Shown piece after piece: positions 55,001 to 61,394 of a stretch of DNA of 64,000 nucleotides; the first letter of the stretch is position 1, and each line of letters starts with the position of its first letter. Location: NCBI GenBank assembly GCA_019828595.1, contig JAHQRK010000015.1, positions 310,001 through 374,000 on the forward strand, given 5' to 3'. The position numbers and the translations under genes were made by a program. The notes under the pieces are model-generated. The model saw only the letters and a program-made list of their open reading frames with translations. It ran no database searches and was not told the origin of the DNA. The DNA comes from Aphanomyces cochlioides. Its lineage: Eukaryota; Oomycota; Saprolegniomycetes; Saprolegniales; Verrucalvaceae.

Positions 55001-58000
55001 GACACAGTACCACCAACTGACGCCGAATCTATTATGAACATGAGCGACATGATTCTAATTGTGCTCAATACCTTTGGTTTCACCGGCGACAATAATGACA
55101 CCGCCACCATTTTTTGTGTCGCCAGTGCCAACCAAAATCGTAACATTTCCGCCCGCTCCTTTAGTAGCTGTACCGGTGGTAAGGTTAACCATACCTATGA
55201 GAAATATTAGAACAAAAATTATGCATGCTGTAAAATTAATCACCTGTAGCGCCAGCGCTAGACGTGCCGGTTTGCAAAGCAATACCGCCAGAGACACCAG
55301 ATACGCCAGCATTCACAGTTGAAAGCTTAATATCACCGCTTGAAGTTTGAGTAGAGTAACCCGATGTAACAATGATTGATCCACCGGACTGCTTATCTGT
55401 CGTGCGACCAGCAGATACGTACACAAACCCTATGCAAGCGCAATTAGATGACATGCATTTTTTAGTAGAAAGCACCTCCAACACCAGTATCGCCAGAACC
55501 CACTTGGGCAGAAATAAATCCCGAAGCTCCTCTCACAGCTGTTCCAGTTGTCAACGAGATAGAGCCACTTGTTCCGGAAGATGTCGTGCCAGTGAATAAG
55601 GAAATTGGGCCACTTACCCCCTTGGCACCAGCATTCGAGGTGTACATTTGAATATCGCCACTCGTCGTCGCTTCGCCATACCCAGTTTGTAACCAAAGTC
55701 CGCCACCACGGCCGAGACGACTGTAACCACCTTCAGCGTGGATGTAGCCGCCTTTGTCATTTCGGCTTCCACCTTGAGAGGCACCGCCAATAACATTAAC
55801 CCATCCTCCAGTGCCGCCACCGGCATAAAATCGACTCGTGCCCTCACCTCCAGTAATTGTGACGGCACCGCCAGCAGCCACACGAGATGTCGTTTCTCCA
55901 CCGGTAATTGCAACTTCACCACCGTTTTCAGTATCTCCAGTGCCAACGACCAAAATAATATCGCCTCCTCGGCCACCAGTTGCAGTTCCTGAGGCCAAAA
56001 CTAAAGCGCCAGAAGTTCCCGCGCTTGACGTGCCAGTGTAAAGAGAGATAGTTCCAGAGACTCCATTTTGGCCACTGTTGGGCGTGCGGAGAGAAAAGTC
56101 ACCACTTGAAGTTGCAGAGCTGTAGCCAGTACTAACAGAAATATACCCTCCAGTTTGGGTGTCTGTTGTTGAGCCAGCTTGCGCAATAATGTGGCCCCCT
56201 TCACCACGATCGCCATTGCCGACTAACATAGCGACGTGTCCGCCCTTGCCTGCAGTTGCATCGCCAGTGCTCAATGTGATTGACCCAGTATTGCCAAAGC
56301 TGGATGTGCCCGTAAAAAGTTGAAGAATTCCACTCACACCACGGGTGCCAGCATTTGCAGTTCGGATGTCCACGACACCAGATGAAGTGCCTTGACCGAC
56401 ACCAGACGACAAGGCAATTGAGCCACCGTATCCTGCGGTCGCAGTTCCCGCGGTAAGAAAAATCGAGCCACCGTTATCTAAAGAATTAGTACCATAACCA
56501 GCTCCGCCTTGGATTTCGATATTTCCACCGTCTCCACCGTCCAGTGCATTCGGTGAGGAGCCAAGGCCCCCAGTAATCGATACAGACCCACCAACTTGCC
56601 CTTGTGATTGGGTTTCACCAGCAGTAAGCGAAATAGAGCCACCATCAAACCATTGGCCATCGCCTACCGACAAAATAATAGATCCACCGGCCCCAGCAGT
56701 TGCTGAACCAGTAGAAAACATCAAGCCACCAGAAGTATAAGCCATAGATGAGCCAGTCGACATCGTAATTCCGCCGCTCGCACCTCGTGTGCCCGAGAAT
56801 GGAGTCACAATGCTGATAGACCCAGAGATGTATTGCATTGATGTGCCAGAGGATACACGGATGTTACCGCCAGCGGCTAGATTTCCACCGCCAGCCGCTA
56901 CATTGATATTGCCGCCTTGGTTATTCGTTGACATGCCGTAGCCAAAACCACCCGAAAGGTCAAGTGAGCCACCGTCGCCACCTTTTCCTTGATTACTGCT
57001 TGTACCATCGCCACCTTTGATACTGACAGCACCACCAGCTGACGCAGCGGCCGAAGTCGATCCTGCTGACAATAAGATCGGACTCCCATCGCCTTGATCG
57101 CCTGAGCCAACACCAATCGAAATTGGCCCCCCACGTCCACTAATTGAAGGGCCGGTCGATAACGACATCGCGCCAGAGCCACCGGAAGACGCAGAACCTG
57201 TTGTAATAGTTACTGTTCCAGAAACACCGGCACTTCCACTCGCTGCAGATTGAATGACCACATTACCGCTAGCGCTCTGCGTCGACGAGCCTGAGCTAAA
57301 CACCAGTTTTCCGCCAGTGGCTAATGAAGAAGAGCCACTGCTCAACGTAATTGAACCGCCAATGCCTTCTTGAGAGGTACCGCCAGAAATAAGCGTTGAT
57401 CCGCCATTTCCGACACCATTCGCGCTTGTTTGGAGTCCCGCGCCAGCACCAGCCAAGAGCTCCAAATTTCCACCTCGTCCACCGTCGGTTGACAGTCCGT
57501 CACCGGCTTGAACACGAACATTGCCGCCTTGAGTGTTGAAAGTATTCGATGTTCCAGCAATAATAGTCACAGATTTCTTGGCTTGAGTCCCATTACCAAC
57601 GATTATTTCAATCGAACCGGCTTGGCCATCTACTGAGTTGCCAGTCTGAATTTGAATAGACCCACTGGGACCAGAACGCACAAATGAATTCGGATCGGAG
57701 ACAGCATTTCCAGTCTTGAAAATAAGTGGCCCTGTTTCTGTCGAGTCAGACGATGAAATTGAAATCGTGCCACTCGTGCTTGCAGAGGAGGATCCACTCT
57801 GAATAGTGACTGAACCACCGGTCAAAGTTGTGCTAGCACCAGCTGCAAGTGACACATTTGCCCCAGCGCCGCCTTGACTCATACCAGTTGTGATAATCAC
57901 AGTTCCCGCTCGCCCGTTCAATGCAGAGCCCGTGCTCAACTTAACGCTTCCAGATGCCCCCAAAGCAGAGTTTCCAGTCGTGAGTTGCACAGATCCACTG

Positions 58001-59757
58001 TTCGTAGAAGCAGAAGCAGTCCTAAGTTCCAAAATGCCACTGGTGGAGACTTCGGATCGGCCAGTCGTGATTGATATGCTTCCCCCCGAGCTTGTAAGGG
58101 AATTACCGGCAGCGATGGTCACGTTGCCGCCAATACTGACCATCTCGGCTGCTTTCGAGCTTCCACCCGAAATCGAAATACTTCCAGCAACTGACGAATC
58201 TTCGTGAGGTGTTGCCAAGACATCGCCAGCAGCCAATTGAACATTGCCAGCAAGCATTCCGCTCTTGGTCGAGCCTCCGCGGACAGAAATAGAGGAACTT
58301 CTAATTGAAACCCGGTCGTCACCAGACTTGATAAGAATATCGCCGCCTGGAGCCCAGTAGGCTGTTGAGTTTCCCGTCGTAATAGAAACGTCGCCAGACA
58401 TGCCGGTAGCCGTCGCTCCAGTACCAATAGTAATGGGGCCAGTGAACATGGGGGCATTAGAACTTGTCCGAATTGTCACGCCACCGCTCTTCTCATATAC
58501 GGATGAGCCAGATACAATGTTCACGGAGCCACCATCGGAGCTCGTCGCCGAGCCACCTGCCACAGTAACATCGCTTCCCAAGTTTCCAAGATCAACAGAA
58601 GTCCCAGGATTGATGGTAATATTCCCTGGTCTTCCGCCATCTCCAGTACTTATAATAATTGGACCACTTGAACCTAAAGCTCCACTTGGATCTGTAGCCC
58701 CAGTCCCCGTTGAAATGATAACTCGTCCGCTGACCAGGGCTTTCGCCGTTGACAGTGTCACGTCTCCACTCGCCTTGGTTTTCGACTTGCCAGAAATTAA
58801 AAGGATGGATCCACCAGTGACAGAGGATGAGCCGCCTTCAAGCTTGACTGCTCCACCCGTAGCCGCCAAGGATGATCCGGCGTTAACAGATATATTGCCG
58901 CCACCTCCAGCACCACCGAGGTTTGGTAGGCCAAAGCCATCGCCAGCTTGTATAAGCACAGGCCCGCCGCGGCCACGGTCTCCGCTCAAACCGCTTCCAG
59001 CTTGAAGTGTCAACGAGCCGCCATCAAGATTCATGGTCGTGGAATTGCCAGCAGCAAGCCGAATCGGGCCGGCCGAAATCACGACCACAGTAGTGTTGTC
59101 GACTGTTGTGTTGTAGGAAACACCATCTGCATAACGGACACCTTTGACAACCAAAGTACCCCCGCCAAACTTTCGGTCTCCCGCAACAGTCAAGTTGCCA
59201 AGAACTACAACTGTTTTGAGCGATTGACAATGAAACATGTTACCTTGATTTTCAGCATCGTACACCGGCGGGCATGGCGGATTGAAAACAGATACATCGC
59301 AAGTTGCGTTGAAATTATCTTCAACCGTCGAGCACGACGATGTCGAAGCACACCATGCGCAGTCAGGTGCGGCAACACAGGTGAGACAATCAACCTGCCG
59401 TTCGCAGTTCGGATTGCGCGGGCAAGCTGAACCATCGGCGAACATCCATTCCTGACATGACATGTACTCAGAATTGGGACCCGAAGCTGTTCCAGGCAAG
59501 CACTGCATTGTCGCGTGACAATACCCACAGCCCGGCGTGGCAACGCAAGGTCCACATTTCGCGACTTCACTCCAGTAGTTCGACCCCCCCTCCGTCTCCG
59601 GCGGGTTGAACGACAAGCACAATGAAGTCCCGTCAGATTGCGGTGTTTCGATTGCGTCGGAAGGTCCAACGAGCCAGAGAACGCCAACACCAACCGCCAT
59701 CCATGTCACGACACGAACAGCGGCAAAACACGATAAGGTCGAGGCAAGCGATTTCAT
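1..59757 (-). CDS. Giant secreted beta-solenoid repeat protein with two internal peptidase S74 chaperone domains (C-terminus beyond window)
   Basis: Exons on the minus strand: 59757-55476, 55429-55244, 55194-55072, 55028-5724, 5684-5612 and 5565-1 (continuing). Their lengths (4282, 186, 123, 49305, 73 and 5565 nt) give phases 1,1,1,1,2, which agree with the reading frame at every junction, and both S74 serines fall in frame in the spliced numbering. The product is at least 19,840 residues: signal peptide, two PSI-like modules, then Gly/Ser/Thr-rich units of about 15 residues interrupted by two S74 domains. The open frame could start upstream at a GTG (59790), but ATG 59757 is the first ATG and begins a good signal peptide. 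I saw no cysteine after residue 177 and no transmembrane segment after the signal. The role is probably an extracellular or vesicle-stored structural fibre or adhesin; this is inference from architecture. The frame is broken between 585 and 586 by a missing base. Left unspliced, exon 4 reads through intron 4 (39 nt, no stop). Confidence 0.93.
585..586 (-). other. One-base deletion breaking the giant reading frame
   Basis: The other copies read gatccaccagtg on the + strand; this copy reads gatccccagtg, lacking one a. The protein would change after VGTGD and stop at the TGA at 531-533 after about 17 altered residues. To the left, the correct sequence stays open in the shifted frame up to base 1, so a single restored base would rejoin it. 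A read or assembly error near the end of a collapsed repeat is at least as likely as a true mutation. Confidence 0.85.
5566..5611 (-). other. Intron 5 (46 nt, phase 2)
   Basis: Donor GTAAGAT, acceptor ATCTTAG. It joins LSFRSGQ to SSVTTSG with an AG/T Ser codon across the junction and moves the gene into the frame used from 5565 leftward. It is essential: without it the frame ends at once (RSGQR then stop). It defines a 73-nt exon 5 (5612-5684). Confidence 0.87.
5685..5723 (-). other. Intron 4 (39 nt, phase 1)
   Basis: Donor GTAAGAG, acceptor GGTTTAG. It is a multiple of three with no stop, so the unspliced frame stays open and would insert 13 residues (GKSHLDIIIDCGL), including the only Cys in the stalk. 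That odd insert and the good splice sites favour a real intron. Splicing gives SFGGGVNVTAG. Retention would still give protein. Confidence 0.75.
8800..9305 (-). other. S74 module 2: neck plus peptidase S74 / endosialidase chaperone domain
   Basis: The neck (about 9118-9305) has HAFEISHS and an FR-ALND-LVISHVP segment like module 1. The domain (9117-8800, about 106 residues) begins SDERIKTDI, with Ser16835 and Lys16840 in the positions of the Ser/Lys self-cleavage dyad. It keeps HRLQEL, a Trp at +34, RGLVAQEVAEVFPEYV and a C-terminal amphipathic helix (VIDLIAALQVQQKRL). I count 33 identities with module 1 over the first 62 residues, with no gap. Stalk repeats resume directly after it. If it cleaves before the Ser, the middle product is about 12,100 residues (4739-16834). 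Confidence 0.9.
9306..11514 (-). other. Stalk 2, distal unique part
   Basis: About 735 residues of short repeat units between the array and the neck of S74 module 2. The first 40 or so residues (SFSLSSEQRS..., VSEGNFKLKSS) align with the segment missing from the last array unit, so this is probably the diverged outer edge of the array. The end (MTEKGQIALNAS) passes into the S74 neck, as in module 1. Confidence 0.75.
11515..15549 (-). repeat. 4,167-bp unit 6 (4,035 nt, incomplete)
   Basis: Diagnostic residues: NLLGG, GNVAISGG, IQGSKSDQ. It stops after VNTSAS and passes into unique sequence beginning SFSLSS, so it lacks the last 44 residues of the homogenised unit. Confidence 0.93.
15550..19716 (-). 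repeat. 4,167-bp unit 5
   Basis: Full unit. Diagnostic residues: NLVGG, GNVAISGG, IQGSKSDQ. It has the only Ala-to-Thr change (SSVTDGG, near 17066) and other private silent changes. Confidence 0.93.
19717..23883 (-). repeat. 4,167-bp unit 4
   Basis: Full unit. Diagnostic residues: NLVGG, GSVAISGG, IQGSKSDQ. This b/c combination (V with S) is unique to it. Confidence 0.93.
23884..28050 (-). repeat. 4,167-bp unit 3
   Basis: Full unit. Diagnostic residues: NLLGG, GSVAISGG, IQGGKSDQ. It shares the caccgccc variant (+ strand, near 25417) with units 1 and 2. Confidence 0.93.
28051..32217 (-). repeat. 4,167-bp unit 2
   Basis: Full unit. Diagnostic residues: NLLGG, GSVAISGG, IQGGKSDQ. It carries a private change near 30592 (ccactag in place of ccactgg on the + strand). 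Confidence 0.93.
32218..36384 (-). repeat. 4,167-bp unit 1 (N-most)
   Basis: Full unit. Diagnostic residues: NLVGG, GNVAISGG, IQGGKSDQ, and the only copy with VDALEIAG (others VDVLEIAG). Confidence 0.93.
36385..45090 (-). other. Stalk 2, proximal unique part (residues about 4844-7745)
   Basis: About 2,900 residues of the same short glycine-bounded units, starting soon after S74 domain 1 with a GRLDIST...DDKASGRIVL segment. Rungs here are more diverse than in the neighbouring array and richer in Lys, Arg, Glu and His. Some patches are non-canonical (for example SHIQLSSGGNIRMRSG and VEVKATSNIFLEAQE), which may form bulges. The rung order differs from that of stalk 1's N-terminal half. It leads directly into the 4,167-bp array with matching register. 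Confidence 0.8.
45091..45540 (-). other. S74 module 1: neck plus peptidase S74 / endosialidase chaperone domain
   Basis: The neck (about 45406-45540) contains GEWTFSHA and an FR-x3-DR-IVSHVP segment. The S74 domain (45405-45091, about 105 residues) opens with SDRRIKTDI, so Ser4739 and Lys4744 match the Ser/Lys autocleavage dyad of phage endosialidase C-terminal domains. Other family landmarks are HRLQELEVKQF, the RGVIAQQVAEKFPEYV block (the family's G-AQEV-x3-FPE motif), and a C-terminal helix ending LLAAMQAHHKRF. In known members (phage tailspikes, myelin regulatory factor) the domain trimerises, helps fold the preceding beta-structured stalk and cleaves itself just before the Ser. Here it is internal, with stalk repeats resuming about 20 residues later. 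Cleavage would release an N-terminal fragment of 4,738 residues (inference). Confidence 0.9.
55029..55071 (-). other. Intron 3 (43 nt, phase 1)
   Basis: Donor GTATTG, acceptor AATAG. It joins VAGETK to DSASVGG, giving the same AGET-x-D...GG rung seen elsewhere in the stalk. Splicing links exon 3 (123 nt) to the 49.3-kb exon 4. An internal TTAG is an alternative acceptor but does not keep the repeat pattern. Confidence 0.82.
55195..55243 (-). other. Intron 2 (49 nt, phase 1)
   Basis: Donor GTGATT, acceptor CTCATAG, with TTCTAAT upstream of the acceptor. It joins SAGATG to MVNLTTG in the repeat register. The unspliced frame stops at the first TAA in the intron. Confidence 0.85.
55430..55475 (-). 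other. Intron 1 (46 nt, phase 1)
   Basis: Donor GTGCTT at 55475, acceptor GCATAG ending at 55430, with a TCTAAT branch-point-like motif. Splicing joins GDTGVGG to FVYVSAG and restores the repeat pattern. Without splicing, the frame hits TAA within the intron. Confidence 0.85.
59269..59562 (-). other. Two tandem PSI-like cysteine modules (residues about 66-163)
   Basis: Two modules share exactly the same leading spacing, C-x2-C-x5-C-x2-C-x5-C, at Cys68/71/77/80/86 and Cys124/127/133/136/142. Each is followed by two more Cys (101/112 and 153/162). The aromatic-Cys step (YC at 79-80, WC at 135-136) is typical of PSI (plexin-semaphorin-integrin) domains. Cys47, Cys118 and Cys177 lie outside the modules. 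These 17 mature cysteines are the only ones I see in the whole protein, so disulfide bonding is confined to this N-terminal cap. PSI domains usually orient larger extracellular modules; a capping or anchoring role here is inference. Confidence 0.7.
59653..59757 (-). other. Signal peptide, residues 1-35
   Basis: The chosen start begins MKSLAS. A basic residue (Arg15) is followed by a hydrophobic core of about 15 residues (VVTWMAVGVGVLWLV), then Gly-Pro and a Ser-Asp-Ala site that fits the -3/-1 rule, so cleavage is predicted after Ala35. This would send the product into the secretory pathway. The GTG-initiated extension would add 11 residues with no benefit and is not a normal eukaryotic start. 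Confidence 0.8.
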
Positions 59758-59789
59758 CAAAAACAAAACCACTTCCACGACGCTGCACA

Positions 59790-59850
59790 CTATACCCCCA
59801 AACGAAATCTACGACATCGTGTCATCCCGTGCACTTACGAGCGCTCTTAC
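59790..59850 (-). other. Possible 5' UTR intron (61 nt) containing two small upstream ORFs
   Basis: GTAAGAG donor at 59850 and GGTATAG acceptor ending at 59790. The interval contains two upstream ATGs: one at 59825 (about 12 codons, ending at the TAG at the acceptor) and one at 59817 (Met-Ser-stop). Splicing would remove both. A second donor-like GTAAGTG lies inside. It is slightly longer than the coding introns. Not provable without transcripts. Confidence 0.3.
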
Positions 59851-60093
59851 CTCGATTTCGCCTCTTCGCTTTGTCACACCACAAGACAAAAAGTTCGCAC
59901 ACTCCTCGTCCAGACACGGAAACTACAAGCAAGCTGAAGTTCGTCGCAACTGGCAGCGGCGAATGACGATTCTCTCGACGCGATAAGCTCTCAACGGTAG
60001 AAGATGTTCGACCGTCAAGCAAAAGCAGAAGATAAGCCTGCAGCCTCAAGATCTCCAGCACTTGCATTTCAAAATATAGAAACGCATTTTTGG

Positions 60094-60134
60094 CCAATCA
60101 GATTAAAATCAAATCTTTCCTCCCATCTGATTGG
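60094..60134. promoter_or_regulatory. Inverted CCAAT-box pair (10-bp arms)
   Basis: CCAATCAGAT at 60094-60103 and its exact reverse complement ATCTGATTGG at 60125-60134, separated by 21 nt and about 340 bp upstream of the start codon. Each arm holds a CCAAT box, the known target of the NF-Y/HAP complex in eukaryotes. The symmetry suggests a paired binding site, perhaps bidirectional; this is inference. Confidence 0.4.
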
Positions 60135-60140
60135 TCCTTG

Positions 60141-60686
60141 AAGATCCAACTCAGCTTTTGAAGAGTTTCGAAAAAAAATTCGAATCGTCATGCACCGTCT
60201 AGCGACAGAGAAGCTTGGAATGGATGGCGGGGAATAGCAAGCCAGATTCAACGCCCGATACAAAAATCAAGTTGATTACAGAGTTCCTTGAGCTTCTGTT
60301 CGGATCATGCCTGAGTCACATCATTGCCGGTGGCTTAGACGTATCCACCTGGTTTTTATCCAACGATTTCATCTCAGCCACGCTCTTAAGTTGGACATTG
60401 AGTGAAGTGCTTTACGTTACTGCAGATAGCAAGGCCATCGAGGGTGCTTAGTGGGATTGAATATAAAGTCTACATATTATTTATTGATGCAGGGAATATG
60501 TTTTCAAAATTGTATGAAGTAATTGACATGAAGTTTAGCTTAGTGACGTTTCACTCTGTTGAATGAGCGTATCAAACCAATTTTGATTTTCAATTTAATG
60601 CGAAGTTGCTCTCAAATGTACCTTGACACAAGCAATACCATACTAAACTTGATTACGTATAATCTTATATGATGGATCATGCTCAA
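60141..60686. other. AT-rich intergenic DNA
   Basis: Apart from the weak 78-aa ORF at 60215-60451, I see no gene, RNA or repeat here. Confidence 0.5.
60215..60451 (+). CDS. Small hypothetical ORF (78 aa)
   Basis: An ORF starting MEWMAGNSKPD with a hydrophobic middle (LLFGSCLSHIIAGG). I do not recognise it, and nothing around it supports expression. It lies upstream of and divergent from the giant gene, so chance is the simplest explanation. Confidence 0.12.
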   Translation: MEWMAGNSKPDSTPDTKIKLITEFLELLFGSCLSHIIAGGLDVSTWFLSNDFISATLLSWTLSEVLYVTADSKAIEGA

Positions 60687-60953
60687 CTATATAATTTCGA
60701 AGTATCTCCTTTCACAACATGGAGACAGAATAGTGGGCGTCCCATTGCTGGTCTTGTGGTTGAGATCTTCAATGAGCAAGTGAAAAATCTGTTGAGATCT
60801 GCAGAAAGTGCTTTCGTCAGCTCTTTCATGATACTCGTGTACCCTCGTCTCGCCCTGCATATTTTGCAGCAGTGTATACACTCTCTTATTCAATATTGTG
60901 TTGTCTGCAAAAAACTGCGTTAAACAATCTTCATCTGTGATGGCAACATAGTG
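60687..60953 (-). pseudogene. Possible degenerate retrotransposon gag-like fragment
   Basis: A minus-strand frame open for 88 codons reads LTQFF...RVYTLLQNMQG...VHEYHERADES...HLLIEDLNHKTS. This loosely resembles the Ty3/Gypsy gag core (L-x-L-x-Q..., V-EY-x-R-F, F-x-x-GL). There is a stop at each end, no neighbouring pol domain and no LTR that I can see. The resemblance is weak and could be chance. Confidence 0.18.
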
Positions 60954-61313
60954 TCAATGGACTCGTTGCATAACAAACCATTCTAACCGGGCGAAGTATA
61001 GTGAGATAAATGCGAAAGCTCCAAAAATACTCTGACAATTTGACTTTGTCTCTGACACCTCCTGACACTGTTGTCACTCAAATCAGAGGCAAGTTGCACT
61101 CTCAGAAACGATCGTCATAAAATATATGATTTTGAAGGAAAGACGACACGGTCTGCCTAAGAACGATGGCAAAGCTTGATATCACAAGAACACAGCACAA
61201 ATGTATTCATCGGACGTTTGAACCTTGGCATGAGCTCATCACATCTGTGGCATTGATCACATTATGCCTTATAACAACATATTATTAATAAAGATTCGCC
61301 AATTACAACTACG
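60954..61313. other. AT-rich intergenic DNA, nothing recognised
   Basis: No ORF of note, and no RNA or repeat was seen. Confidence 0.5.
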
Positions 61314-61394
61314 GTGGCATTTAGCCCAATGGTTAATGCTCAGAGCTATCAACCGCAAGGTCGGCGGTTCAATTCCAGGAGAAAGGTGGTTTTT
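61314..61394 (+). pseudogene. tRNA-like element (degenerate tRNA or SINE head)
   Basis: It has an A-box-like TAGCCCAATGG (61322-61332), a B-box-like GGTTCAATTCC (61366-61376) at tRNA-like spacing, and a T5 run (61390-61394) that could end pol III transcription. A short D stem (AGC/GCT) can pair. The anticodon, T and acceptor stems do not pair properly, so a working tRNA is unlikely. No anticodon can be assigned. Confidence 0.4.

Larger units (their letters stand above)
5724..55028 (-). other. Exon 4: single 49,305-nt coding exon
   Basis: An uninterrupted in-frame stretch encoding residues about 1531-17966, ending at the GTAAGA donor of intron 4. Its length is a multiple of three and both ends are phase 1, like exons 2 and 3. 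It carries the end of stalk 1, both S74 domains, all of stalk 2 with the 4,167-bp array, and part of stalk 3. No stop, frameshift or need for an intron is visible within it. Confidence 0.88.
45541..59075 (-). other. Stalk 1: beta-solenoid-type repeats (residues about 228-4693)
   Basis: About 4,460 residues of short units (mostly 14-18 residues) with consensus (S/G)G-x-(I/V)-x-(L/V/I)-x-(S/T/A/V)-G followed by a variable turn rich in Ser, Thr, Gly, Ala and Asp. The N-terminal half shows a higher-order cycle of rung types: one with SGD-I and TA(N/D)(S/A)G, then LSTG rungs, an STGG-containing rung, a VG-GDTG rung, an AG-T rung and a GG-GxGxST rung. The alternating hydrophobic pattern bounded by glycines is what one expects of a beta-helix rung. 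Introns 1-3 interrupt this stalk. Function: a long, stiff, low-complexity fibre (inference). Confidence 0.8.
59758..60140 (-). promoter_or_regulatory. Presumed 5' UTR and promoter of the giant gene
   Basis: This is the sequence immediately upstream of the start codon. It contains a possible 5' UTR intron (59790-59850), a TATATTTT stretch around 60071-60079 on the minus strand, and an inverted pair of CCAAT boxes at 60094-60134. No transcription start can be fixed from sequence alone. Confidence 0.35.

Noticed and set aside
55236..55484. Separate small genes at 55055-55484 on the minus strand
   Set aside because: They are exons 2 and 3 of the giant gene read through into flanking introns; spliced, they continue the repeat pattern.
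1..59757. Bacterial adhesin or phage tail-fibre gene
   Set aside because: Five introns with GT-AG ends and consistent phases, PSI-like modules and no ribosome binding site before the ATG point to a eukaryotic nuclear gene.
59755..59790. GTG start at 59790
   Set aside because: Not a usual eukaryotic start. It would put a hydrophobic extension before a complete signal peptide starting at ATG 59757, and it coincides with a likely intron acceptor.
59955..59966. Oomycete-type initiator (TCATTC-like) on the minus strand
   Set aside because: Only a short match; the rest of the consensus is absent. It is not enough to name a transcription start or confirm the lineage.
61314..61394. Functional tRNA gene
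   Set aside because: Pol III boxes are present, but the anticodon, T and acceptor stems do not pair.
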